From: Cloeon dipterum
Taxonomy: Eukaryota > Arthropoda > Insecta > Ephemeroptera > Baetidae
DNA: 64,000 nucleotides
Direction of reading: 5' to 3'
Assembly: GCF_949628265.1 (NCBI RefSeq)
Contig: NC_088787.1
Location: forward strand, 26,030,501-26,094,500
Shown here: piece after piece, positions 13,146 to 24,657 of the stretch
How the letters are laid out: every line of letters begins with the position of its first letter
How positions within the stretch are numbered: the stretch's first letter is position 1
Translations under genes and position numbers: made by a program
Notes under the pieces: generated by a model
Told to the model about the DNA's origin: nothing
The model's input: the letters and a program-made list of their open reading frames with translations, nothing else
Databases searched by the model: none

Positions 13146-15366
13146 AGTATGAATGTAAATGACTAACCATGTGGAATCGAATTTTATAATTCAAATGCCA
13201 CACGTCATTTAGAATTAAATCTGACGGTTTTTTAATTGATATTTAACAAAATAATCAATTCATTTCTCCTCTCGCCTCGAAGAAACTTCTGTTCGTGATA
13301 TGGCATCCCTTATGGTGAACGAAAAAAATGTATAGCAAAATCACAATTATAAACATTCAAAATTTTCCTTTGAATCCAACTTGACCCAACCATTTTTATA
13401 TCCAAATAGCTTGAGGGACAAACAATAACAAAATTGATAAGGTTACTCTTTGGAACTAACAAAGGCAAAATAAATCAAGATATGGTCTTTTTTAGAAAAA
13501 TATAGACAAAAACTACAACTTCGAGAGGTAAACTCGATTTTCTTTATCCATGGCTATCTCTCATGTGCATATTCGCCCAGAAGGGAGAAATTACAGATCG
13601 CACACAAAGAGAGATGAAAGCGAGCCGTTTGATCTTTAGAAAAAGCATTTTCGTGTCGCAATACTCGGGTATTGTTTTATACAATAAAAAGCTTGCGAAA
13701 AGCGCAGTCAGCGGCACAGCAGAGAGTGCGACAGTTTTGTACGAATGTAATTTACATTTGAGCGAAAGGGCTGGCGGCGACTGAAAATTGAATTCTGAAC
13801 AAAGTTCAGCTCGCGCGCCCACCATCGGAGAAAGGGGGCGACAATTAATGTATTATTGTGGCGCGCATTTCACATTCACAGGGCACCGCACCTTTAGAAG
13901 AAAACACGAAATCCGTTCGGCGGCGGCGGTGGTGGTGATTTGAGCAAGCAGTGAGCCGAGACGCACGAAATTAAGGGAGCAGAGGTGGCGTTTTGATTTC
14001 AGCCGGCAAATCCCCCGAACGCGCGCGCGAGAGGGTTGAAAATATGTGACACGAAAGAAAGTGGGGACCCTAGATCTCGCGTCCGCCGCAGGAATTTGAA
14101 TGCAAATTGCCTGATAAAGCTGGAAAAAAAGTAATTTGCGCGCCGAGAACATGCTCCACCTTGCTGCGGTGATATAGCATCGGAAGGGACCGAGTGGAAC
14201 AAGGGGGTCATTAGAGGGAACGTGAATTTCGGCTTGTCGCATTACTTCTCCGCCGCCAGCCGCCTTTATCTGCCATCATAACTCCCTGCACCGAGCATTT
14301 TTGGCTGTAAATAAGCCACTGCTCCTCGAATCGAATTCTGACTGTTCTCTTGAGCATCAAACATGGCTAGAACAGTGGCAATAAAATGATATGGAACTAC
14401 ATTTATTGCACGACAGTGGAATAGTTGATCCGCAGTGTACAAATTTTTTTATCCCCCATCTTCTTAAAAAACTGTGACAGAAATTTGAAATTTATTGTAT
14501 TGTTTCCGTTATTGCAGCTTTCCAACTCCCTTCAATGAGAGCATGATAAATAAATTTGAAATTTATATTAACTTTTGTATTTGAAAGGGAATTTTATAAC
14601 TTTGAAATGAAAGAACCGGATAGGACAACTAATATGTTTGAGAGAATTACTCATTCATCTTTTTGCAAATTCAGTTACCAATTGCATTTTTATTACATGT
14701 AAAGCAATTTGAATTGAACTGAAAATAACTTTCTACTGTTTTTTTTTGTCAAAGGATAGGCATCAAAAGTAAAAAATTGTTGAAAATTTTTAGAGACATA
14801 AATACGGAAGCCATTTTCAAATTACTTCAAGAGTAACATTTCCCAGGTGCATAATTTCTCTCTTTACAAGTTTCTAGATACTTTTGCATAACTTTTTTTC
14901 TTGAAACTTGCACTTAACATGGATGGTGGAAAGTTGTTTCTAATAAGTTATCTAATCCTTATAAATATTTAGTTCAGCTTAGCTCTATTATGTAACCATG
15001 ACGGTCGAAGATATTCTAGGTAAAAAAGTATGTAAGCTGTATTTCTGTTATCAGTTGAAAATTAAAAGATCAAATGTTTTAACATAAAATCAGCTTCAAC
15101 CTATTTTTCCAATTCATTTGTGCCATTTTTTCCGGCAACGCGCATGGCTGGAAATCGGTAAACAGCCCGATTGGAGCTGTTGTTTTGTGTGGCTAATATA
15201 TATTATCGACGTTGAATGCTGCTGCCCGGAAGCGTCATGCAGTCATTTGTCCAAATGTCATCGGTGGGGCCGGCGAAATCCGCCGCAGCGAGTACATCGG
15301 AAGGTTGGGGGGAAATAGACCAAAAGCGAGGGTTCGTCAGAGGGCAGAAAGGGTCGGTTTGCTCAC

Positions 15367-15741
15367 CTCATCGTAGATGAAGTTGTCGATCTCCTCGAGG
15401 GGCCTGCCGTAGAGTGGGCTGGGGAAGGGCTCGAATTTGTAGGGCAGCACGGAGCCGTCCTCGACGCTGACCTTGCGGCGCGGCTGGAAGCCGTACTCGC
15501 GCACCAACTGCACCGTCTTGCTCTCGAGCCGTTCCAGGGAATCCCTGGTGAAGGGCTTGACGTGTTGCTTGGTCAGCCTGGTGGAGCCCCTGTTGGACAG
15601 CGGCGTCCGGGCGCCCCCCGCGGAGAAGCCGGACGCCGAGCTGCGGTCCGGCGACACGACCACGGCCTCCGGCTCGCCCAAGTTGGGCTGGGTGGGGCTG
15701 GAGAATAGGTGGCGCGGTGGAGGCGGCGGAGGCGGCTGCAT
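15367..15741 (-). CDS. NaCP60E: Voltage-gated sodium channel (NaCP60E-like), first coding exon
   Basis: This exon encodes 125 N-terminal residues of what looks like a voltage-gated sodium-channel alpha subunit, the pore protein that carries inward cation current across the plasma membrane. The start is the ATG at 15741, followed by a poly-proline stretch (residues 3-9). Residues 62-73, KPFTRDSLERLE, match the conserved cytoplasmic motif (RPFTRESL-type) of sodium-channel N-termini. Residues 114-125, PLEEIDNFIYDE, match the segment just before domain I, and the FIY form is closer to the second insect channel (NaCP60E/DSC1) than to para. The exon ends in phase 0 at GAG, followed by the donor GTGAGC. 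No membrane segment is encoded here; these must lie on later exons beyond the left end. The serine/proline-rich residues 13-60 are not conserved as far as I recall. Family call is fairly firm; the NaCP60E versus para assignment is less so. Confidence 0.68.
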
Positions 15742-16210
15742 GCTGCTGTCCGGGGGCGGCTGCAGCCACTCACCACCTGCTGCTGCTGCTACTGCTGCTG
15801 CTGCTATTGCTTAAGCACTGCACCATTTTGCTCGCTTTTCGCACGCACTCTCGTCGGCCGGCTGGACACGGACGGACGGGCGGCGCGCTCTCACGTGAGT
15901 CAGGCCGCCGCGTGCCGCCGCGCCAAAACGCCACCAGCACCAAAGCCCACTTGGTATCGACGCCGGTGCAGCATGCTCCGACCTAGGCTCCCTCCTCTCC
16001 AGTACTGACGGCCGCCTCGCCTGCCTCGCCGCCCGCCCGCCCGCTCGCAGCTTGCACCGCCGCCGCTCGCTGCGCCTCGTACCCCACTCGGCCGCCGCTG
16101 CTGCAAAGACCCTGCTTGCCTGCCGACGCTCTCCACCCCGCGCTACCAGCAACAGACCACTCGCCACCACCGATGCCTATTGTTGCATTTTTCCGAGAAT
16201 GCAACACACG
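15742..16210 (-). promoter_or_regulatory. GC-rich 5'UTR and putative promoter of the channel gene
   Basis: Directly upstream of the channel ATG lies CpG-rich sequence with a CAG-type trinucleotide run on the minus strand (about 15778-15810, interrupted by TAG and ATA triplets) and GC-box-like CGCC runs. In-frame stops precede the ATG. No TATA box is obvious. The transcription start cannot be placed from sequence alone. Confidence 0.4.
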
Positions 16211-19200
16211 GTGCGCAGCAAGTCAGCAAAAAATAAACGTACGAAAGCTCTCCAAGGAACTTTTCTCTCATTTCTAGCTCCTGCTTGCTTAAAAGGTTTT
16301 GAATAATTACTCTGTATGACAAGCTAAGGCATGAAATGTCAAAATGCTACGCGAGTGTTTCTTGTTGAGAATTTTCTTCGTCAAATTTTCCTCCAAGGAA
16401 TGTTGAGTTAAATTTAGAAGTGAATTTATTAAAGATGGGCACCTAAATAGTGGAATTTTTAACAGATATCATCTTGAATGCTATTTTACTGATCGCACTG
16501 AACATACAGCCTCTTTGTTAGCCCTTTAGGCATCAGCAGAGGTAATTTAATTGTAAAACAAAATGTGTAAGATGCAGGAAATTTGTTATCACTGCACTCA
16601 AAATAGGATCGATGAAATCTCATTAAACTTCACTACGATAAAAGTGTTGCAAAAAATCACCTGACCAAAATTACACACTTTATTTGAAGCTATTAAAATT
16701 ACTAAAATTTTGCTTCTCATACACAAAGATTCTATAAGGAAAAAGTCTAATATAAAATCAGCAGGTTATATATAGCAAAGTGACGTGAAATATTTCCCGT
16801 TAAAAACCATGAAATTAATAAAGTTACCATTAAACCGCAAAATCACAACAGATGTTGAAAAGCTAGCAGATGGATATTGGATAAACCGAAAACACTCTAT
16901 ATGGAAACGCAATTTGAATAGAAATTGTGTTGGAGCCAGATGGAGATTAATGGTTAAACTGACTTCCTTTCCTACTTTGGAATTCACGTTTTTACAGGAA
17001 TGAAAGGGTTTTTATTTGCTTAGCAGGTTGATTGGGTATGAAACTTCGAGTATTGTTTCCAAATTGCTGAACCCATAATTTCAAAAATAACTATGCCAAA
17101 TTATTAAATTTTTCACCATCCTCCCTTGTCTCTCTTAGTTCTGTGTTCATGCACAACTGTGAAATGTGCACAGCAATCAACTACAATCAAGAAAATTCAT
17201 CTATTATAATTAAACGATATAAAATGCAAAGAAAAACCTTAAATGTGTTACTGTTGTCAGAAAAACACTCGTTATTGTTCTAAAAAGCGAATAAAATGTT
17301 TATTGATCGTTATCGACAGTGGTAAGTGTTTCTGGTGTTCCTCAAAAACTTGCCCTGTCATCCCTACACTTAATTCACTTCCTTCCTTTTTTTCGTAATG
17401 CTCGGCGCTCTCTTTGTAATGTCACACTCTAGTCGGAATTCATATTCTAGGCGCAGCGGCCAACTTTTTCTGTCTGCTCCGCACGCCGGATGAATTAGAG
17501 CGAAATATTGTCATCCGAGGCGGACGCGTGCGAAATAAGTAATGAGTGCGTTGGGACCTCTCTCCCTTTCTCTCTGAGCGCAAATTTGATCATTTGTTTG
17601 TTCAACTCCCGACTGCGTTTTAGACTAATTAGACTAAATCCTAACGCTTTTAAAACATAAAGTTTAGGATCACAAAGTAATGCGTTTGCTAAGTTTGATA
17701 TGTGTAGTTGGATTCTGCTCAGAATGATTCAGGTTCTTGGTGATACTCCAAAAAGAGAAAATGTTACTCAACGTTTGTGTTTCTTCCTTTTAACTCGAAG
17801 AATGATTAAAAAGAGATAACTTTAAAATGAAAAACAGTTATTTAAACAAATTTTTAATTATATCAGCAATCATACGTTTTTACTCTCGCACATAAATTTA
17901 TTGATTTATTTCCACTCTCTTACATATAATTCTCCTAAATCACATATGATTTAATATATCATGATTTGAATTAATAAATTTTGAGCCTGTCATTTACCTC
18001 AAGGAAGGCAATTGGCTGTAGCATAAGACGTTAGACAGCGCCAGATCCGCGGCATCGCCATATTATTTACTGCCGCACAAGCCACTGGAGATAGATTTTT
18101 ATACGAATGCCATAACGCTTTAATCTACTTTCACGATTTGCCATAAAAGGGCCCGAAATACTCTGTCCAATTTATTATCTACGAGGTCTACAAGTCCTCG
18201 CGCGCCACATAAATTAGGCCGCAAACACAATACGGCGGAAAATTCCAGCAGCAATCGATACTTCTGAATGATGCTTTATATAGACGACGCGCTGCTCAAG
18301 CCGTTTTCGTCGGCACGCACAAGATTAGACCAGCTTAAAAACGACTGTAAACGTCCAGATATTATGTGTCTGCCACTGTAAGTAATTCCGGGTGAATGAT
18401 TCCGAGAAATTTGCTCAATTGAGCGTGTTAATGATAATGGCGTGTTTGCAATTAATTACCACTCTTGGACTGCGCGTGTATTATTTTGAGCAGGATCGTG
18501 ATGAATATCCATATCTCCAAGGCGCATGAACAAAAATATTTCAAACAATTTTATTCTCCTTCGGTAGAGTTTAAGTTTGTTATAATTGAAAAAATGGAAA
18601 AAATTCGTTCAGTTCATTCTTAAAATTTACGAATTAAAACGGTTTGTAGCGTTTAACATTCTCAATATGGATTGGGTGTTCAGAAGAAAAAAAAATTATA
18701 GTCTTCAACATTGCTTTGCTGATTATATAAAACTGAGACATGTATCTAGAAGATACACGTGGAAAAGGATATCTGGTGGCTGATGAAAAGATTAAACTAT
18801 TTATAATTTTGTATTTTAATTACAGCCTACACGTTGTAGAGCGAGCTGTTTATTTTTCAATGACACAAGAGAAATTTCCTACCTTTATTACACTGCCTTA
18901 AAAACCAAACTCTTCATAGTTTGTACATTTTTACTTAACAATCAATAGAAAAGAAAGTAAAATTTTTATATTTTAATGAAGCCTTTAATTTAATAAACTG
19001 GCCTTATCACACACTTAAGACAACATATGCTATTATCACACACTTCCGCTCATGCCTGCATTAAATTTGTTATTTCCTGCTTAACCATTTCGTTAATCAG
19101 GCAGTGCCAAGCGACATGCAGAAACACTTTTCATACAAACCAACTATTTATACATTCAATTTCTAGAAAGAAACAAACTGCAGGAAGCAAACTGTTGAAA

Positions 19201-22200
19201 CGAGCCATAAAAATTCCACGAAACAGCGGTCTGCTTTCTATCACGTCCCCAGCAATTTCGGCAGGCTCATTCACCGTCTTTTTTATCAGATCAGGCAGAA
19301 AATAAAAAAGTCCGAGAGTGCTGATCTATTTTTCATCGAGCCTCCTGCGCCCAGGGACGGGATTATGCGCCATAAAAAGGACGCTGGCGTTTCCCGGGCC
19401 GCCGATTTCGCGCCCCCACCCGCCGGCCCAGCGTGTGCACACGTGAGTGCGAAAATGCAGACGACCGAGGCCGGCGGCTCTGGCGAAATATATCTGGAGC
19501 GGAAGCCCCGGCCTTTCGTGTACACTACACACTACTCTAAATAAAGACGTTGATGCTGTCGGATATGATCTGACAAGACACAGGGCCGTCGTCGTTGTCG
19601 TCGTCGTCGTAACTCGCGGAATGATGGAGTTATTGCAGACTCTTTTCCCTCAGATAGTCGCTTCCATTATCTGCATTCGGCCGGATGAGCGAGGCAAACA
19701 ATGCGCCTTAACGAACCCTGTGTTGTGGGCTGCATCGGCGGAAGCTGGCGGCTTTTGTCCTCGTCCCGGCAGCCGCTAAAAATTGTTGTCAAATATAATG
19801 GGCAGAAACGTGTCAAATGGACTGGTCTGCAAAACGCCCCCGGCTCTCTCTTTCCTCGAGTACGCGCCGGCTTTTTTGGCCTCGAGATCCTGTACGGAGA
19901 TTCGCCACAGAGATTCATCACAGTCGCGGGATTTAGCTCGTGAAAAATTTTAGCGAGTTTTTTAGCCATTTGTTTCGTTCCACTGCCATCATTTCAGAGG
20001 GCGTAATTATTCTGGTGTATAGTTTGGGATGCAAAAAATATGTATTACGTCATCAGAGTGTCATTATTAGGAAAAATGTTATATTCTATTGAATCTTAGT
20101 TATGATATGCAAATTTTAGATAATGCTTCTCTTCTCAGGGTCCTTAAAAGATTTACTTGCGGTGTTCTACCTTCATTTTCCACAAGAAGCAATACGGTTA
20201 ATTACTACCAACATAATTGCATTTTAAATACACATCTCTATTGTGACAAAAATCATATTTCTGATTTTTGAAAACATACTAGCATTTTATGTTCCCGAAA
20301 TTAGCAAAGAAGATTGGTGAAGATTGCGAAATAAATGCTCGCAATTTTTCTAGCATTGCAAAAATCCTTCTCTGAACCATAAAGGACGCGAATCTCCCAT
20401 CGAGGTCTTTAGGTTTTGGCCAGAAGAGGCTGGCCAGCGTCTTTTCTTCCTCGAGCAAATATTGCCACCTCGGCGCTGCTGTTCTCGCACCCCTTTTCTT
20501 TCTTGTTTGTGTCTGCGTGTGCGTACCACCAACATGTGGGGCGATGCGCAGTTTTTATTGTCCGCTCTCTCACTTTGAAGTAAATATTGAACCAGCTTCC
20601 ACACGCTGTGTTTGCCGAATTTTTGCGCCCGTGATGCGTCCGGCTCACAGGCCGTTGTAAAGGCACCCTTTGAAGAACACCAAGCTTAATTGGCTTGAAT
20701 GAAAAGAGAGTGGAATATTTCATTTATGCATTATGAAAATGGCTGAGGTTGCGTTTATGCATCACATGATTATTTTATGATCTTTTAATGGAGATTTTTT
20801 ATTTTATTTGTTTCCAGTGAACAGCAGCTATCTACGTCTGCCTGAACTTTCATGCTAAAAAATACTGTAAAATTGTAGAAAAAAAATCACGAACGATATG
20901 TGATAAGCAGAAACGGATTGAATATCTTCTTTGCTAATCCTTTGCAAGTAGTGCAATATTATTTAAACCTCTACATCGTCTTCACATGAGCAAGTATAAA
21001 TTACGTAAATTACAAACAGCGGCATAAAGAGATGACAATTTAACGCGCACACGACGTTACGTAACACAAGCGCCTGCTCTTAAACAAAGGTATGCAACCG
21101 GTACGACCAGACTAACGAGCGGGCTAGTCTACATCTGTGTGCACAAGCTGTCTCGTTAGCCAAAGAAAGAAATATCTGCGTGTGAGCAGCACTTCAAAGG
21201 ACAGACTTGCTCGCCACGTGCCAAAAAAGTGGACAAATCGAAATTGCTTTCCGAGGACGGGAAAATTGCGGCCGGGCCGCCGGCAATAAAACATAATCAA
21301 GCGGCGCTTTGACATTTCGGTCCCATACAGCTGTCGAAGGTTTCCGGCTGAACTCGCGAGGGCGGATAACATCGACGGCGTTGATAAACGAGTGATAATT
21401 CATGGGAGCAGCCGTTTGTAAAAAAATTCGGGTGGAACTGTGCGAGCGTTCGTTCAACTTGTTGCTACCGCCGCCGCAGTACTCACTCGGTCCGCCATTA
21501 TCACCCCCATTTGCCCATTCTCCGGCTAGTGGCGCGGTTTATAACAATCTTGCGTTTGTGTGTGTGCATGTGAGCCACCCACCTCTCAATTTTTACTGGG
21601 CCAACGCGCGCAATGCAATGCGGGAAATTTCTGCTTATCGTCCGACCACTTACCCCTATTCACATTTTTGCACCCTCACGCGCACGTTTGAGTGCAACTC
21701 TCTCTCGATTTCAAGTTGGTTCTTTGACTTAAGAACTTTGCTCTCGAAAGCAATTAACTCGGTAATTACACCTCACTCCCCCGCTCGCAAAGCGGCTCAA
21801 AAGCAATTCCGCGGTCTGCATGGATAAATTTGTTGTCGCTCGCTACAAATCGTGACCGAGCTTACCCAGCATTATTACTCTGCTTCGAGTTTGCAAACAA
21901 TTTACAAACTTTCCTTTAGCACATATTGACAGGGTGAATGTGAAAAATGTTTCTGCATCAAGATAGGCAATGATATTTTTCATCTAAATTCTAAACTGCT
22001 TAAATAGATTGAAAATATTTACACATTAAAAAGAAGAAAAAATAACTCAATGGCTCGAATCCTCGCGGATTTATTAGTTCTAGGGTTTACATTTTACAGT
22101 ATGAACAGTGTATGAATGGGTATGAACGAGATTTCATTTGCATTCAAACCATTAACACATGTGTGATTTTTGTGAACAATCCGATGATTGGCGAGACAAA

Positions 22201-24504
22201 TGACGAATGATTGTTTGAAATGACGTCATTAGTGCGTTTCATTACATAAACCATGTTTCTGACCGATTATTTCATTATTTGATCAATCATAGCATCACGC
22301 TGATGCTGCAAGATTGCACTACGAATTTCATGTATAACCCAGGCTAACCCAGATCGCCGTTATTGTTGTGCGGCCGGTCACAATAGTACTGACGCGTGCT
22401 GTCACAAATCTTCCCCATGAAAAAAATTAAAATCCCAAATATTCGATCCTTTATTTAGACACCTATTTCAAAGCGCGCAAAAGGGCTGACTGCTGCCCGA
22501 TCAAAAAAGATTTTGTGGCAAATTGACTTGAAATAATTTTCCATAGAGCATAATTCATAATTAGAGAAAGTTTAATTGCTAAATTAATCTTTTTTCCCTC
22601 GAAGTGACGTATGGATTGAATTCTTTGATAGATGTGAATTCTCATTAAGCTCAAGCATATAATCCTTTTTCCTCATCAACAGCAGTGCTGGCTAGCAATT
22701 GCGTGGCAAACTTTTGCGCAGTCGGGGAAATCCATTTGTTTGGCCGCTGTCATTAGGTCGCGCGCGTTCAGATATGCAAAAGCGTGCGTATTTGCGGAGG
22801 GAACGAGCCGAGAAGCAGATAGAAATGTTCAAGGACCCTCATTTTGTGCCACATTTAATGAATCCACAAGGCTGGTGCGTGCAGACCCACGAGATTTTCC
22901 ATTCATCTCGCCCCAAGCTAACCAAGCAGCAGTGCTTTTTGCGCAGAGCTGAGCTGAAAAGAAACAGAAACTTTGCTAAGTCTCCACCGAGTTTGGCGGC
23001 GTTACATAGTCCGCCCGCACCGCGACGACGGCCGCGCAGTGCCATTGTGTTCCTTCTGCAACACGAAACGACGGTTTTATTATTTACAAAGCGCACACCT
23101 CACCTTTGCTGATACACGTGCAAGACGTCATTAATCACAACTTTGCCGGCCGGTGTGTGCGCGAATAATGATTCCACCATGGCGGCTTTTTGCTTTCTAG
23201 CCTTTGTGTTGCTTTTAAAAAAGCGAGCCAAAATTTATATGCTCGACTTTTTGCAGCCGGCTAATTCATCGCATCCGACCGGCCGACTGTAAGCACCCTC
23301 GTGAACGCTCTCGTGCCGGCGAATGCACATAAAATATATCATCCCTCCCCGCGCTCTCTGACAAAAGCACAACAGCTGGCTTTATTAACTTTGGGAGCGT
23401 TCGTGCAAAAGTTTGATAGTTTAATTGAACGGGTCCGAATCTTGTCCGATATGTTACACTTTGGTTGAAATTTTGTTCACTTGCCAAGTCGAAAACTAAT
23501 TTTGAAGTTAGTACTTTTCCAATAAATTGACCTTAGCTTATGCTAAGTATTCTAGGGCCAAAACAATCAGGCCCGTTCATATATTTTCATGCGAATCGGA
23601 TTTGCTATTTTCTCAACTGTTTGCTATTTTTTTCTGAAACTGGCTGGCACACCGCATAGAGACCTGGCTATTTATGGAAATAAATTCCGCAAATCGTGAT
23701 CTCTACTCGCAGCGTGAAAGAGGGGAAAAACGCGAAGCTGGTTCGTTTATTCCAATAGTCGGCCAGCACTGAACTTTTTAACTCTCTCCACCCGACTCAA
23801 CATATAAATTAAACTAGCTGAATATAATATCGGCAGCAACTTTCCGCAATATCGCACATACATATCCGGCTCTGAGCTCCAAAGCCGGCTGAGCTTGCTC
23901 TATGGTAAAAATTTAAATATCGTTGGCTTCAAAACTTTCCGTGTCTGTCTGATTTGTTATTTGGAGCAGCTGCGGGAATTGCCGTAGTTGGGCACACAGG
24001 CGCGCAAACAATTTATGTCGCACGCCAGTAAAAAGCACTATATTTATCCGACCACTCGTAAATTGATTCGTTGGCGGAGCGAAAAATTCCATTTGTAACA
24101 GAAAGGCAGCGGATAAAACTAAAATTATTGTCCCTCCTTGGCGGCTCGCAGTGTTTTATGCTGACGCGGATCAGCGCGCAACCGCTGATGGATCGACCTT
24201 CCGAGGATTGTAATTCATCAGAAGCACAAGGCTAACTTTGAAATGTTTTCTCGCCAATCCAGACAAATTAATGTTATTTACGTCTACTCAAAGCTTCTAC
24301 AAACTTTCAATAAATCAAATTATCGCTGCAGAAGTAAGTCTTTTTTATTATAAATATGAACTAATTTAAAAAAAATCGTCAAAATTAATCATTTTTTTAA
24401 CTAAATATTTTCTTAATGACTATTATTTATCAAACAACTAGTATGGATGGATGAAAAGGCATTGAATGTTATAAAAATACCAATTTTTGCAATAACCACC
24501 AAAC
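16211..24504. other. Intergenic DNA without a supported gene
   Basis: About 8.3 kb between the channel 5' end and the ankyrin gene. Open frames are short, overlapping and of low-complexity composition. GC-rich islands occur near 19.3-19.9, 21.3-21.8 and 22.7-23.4 kb, separated by AT-rich DNA. A perfect CRE-like TGACGTCA is present near 22222. I see no tRNA, rRNA or mobile element here. Confidence 0.6.
19587..19610. repeat. GTC/GTT trinucleotide microsatellite
   Basis: Short imperfect run of CGTCGTCGTTGTCGTCGTCG type in a GC-rich island. Confidence 0.7.
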
Positions 24505-24510
24505 TTTATT
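24505..24510 (-). promoter_or_regulatory. Candidate polyadenylation signal AATAAA (ankyrin gene 1)
   Basis: AATAAA on the minus strand, about 150 bp beyond the stop of the ankyrin-repeat gene at 24658-26067. Confidence 0.45.
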
Positions 24511-24657
24511 TATGTTTAACTCTGTGATAGTAACTAGTCATAGATATTGACTACAAGTCAGATACAAAAGGTTTACAAATGTAATTAAAATTATATACGT
24601 CAAGTTAATTTTAATACCTTGCACCACTTTAATAACAAATCTTAACAAAAAAAGTCT

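Larger units (their letters stand above)
1..15366 (-). other. Large first intron of the sodium-channel gene
   Basis: The only coding exon I can support nearby (15367-15741, minus strand) ends in a GTGAGC donor at 15366-15361, so everything to its left within the window is its intron 1, which continues beyond base 1. I found no downstream channel exon here. AT-rich stretches alternate with GC-rich blocks (about 3.8-4.3, 6.4-6.95, 8.6-9.1, 11.0-11.5 and 13.8-14.3 kb). These blocks have open frames on several strands at once, with no recognisable domain, which is what GC-rich non-coding DNA gives. Intronic enhancers or an unrecognised nested gene cannot be excluded by eye. Confidence 0.6.

Noticed and set aside
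15473-16170. Plus- and minus-strand frames opposite or upstream of the channel exon (glycine-, leucine- or arginine-rich runs)
   Set aside because: Shadows of the real exon and of the CAG-type repeat in its 5'UTR.
21402-21827. 141-codon frame with proline-rich start
   Set aside because: No splice context, no recognisable family, composition like the surrounding non-coding DNA.
22040-22070. GCTCGAATCC resembling a tRNA B box
   Set aside because: No A box or cloverleaf stems at the proper distance.
22699-23112. 137-codon frame, arginine-rich
   Set aside because: Overlapped by frames on the other strand and another phase; no family resemblance.
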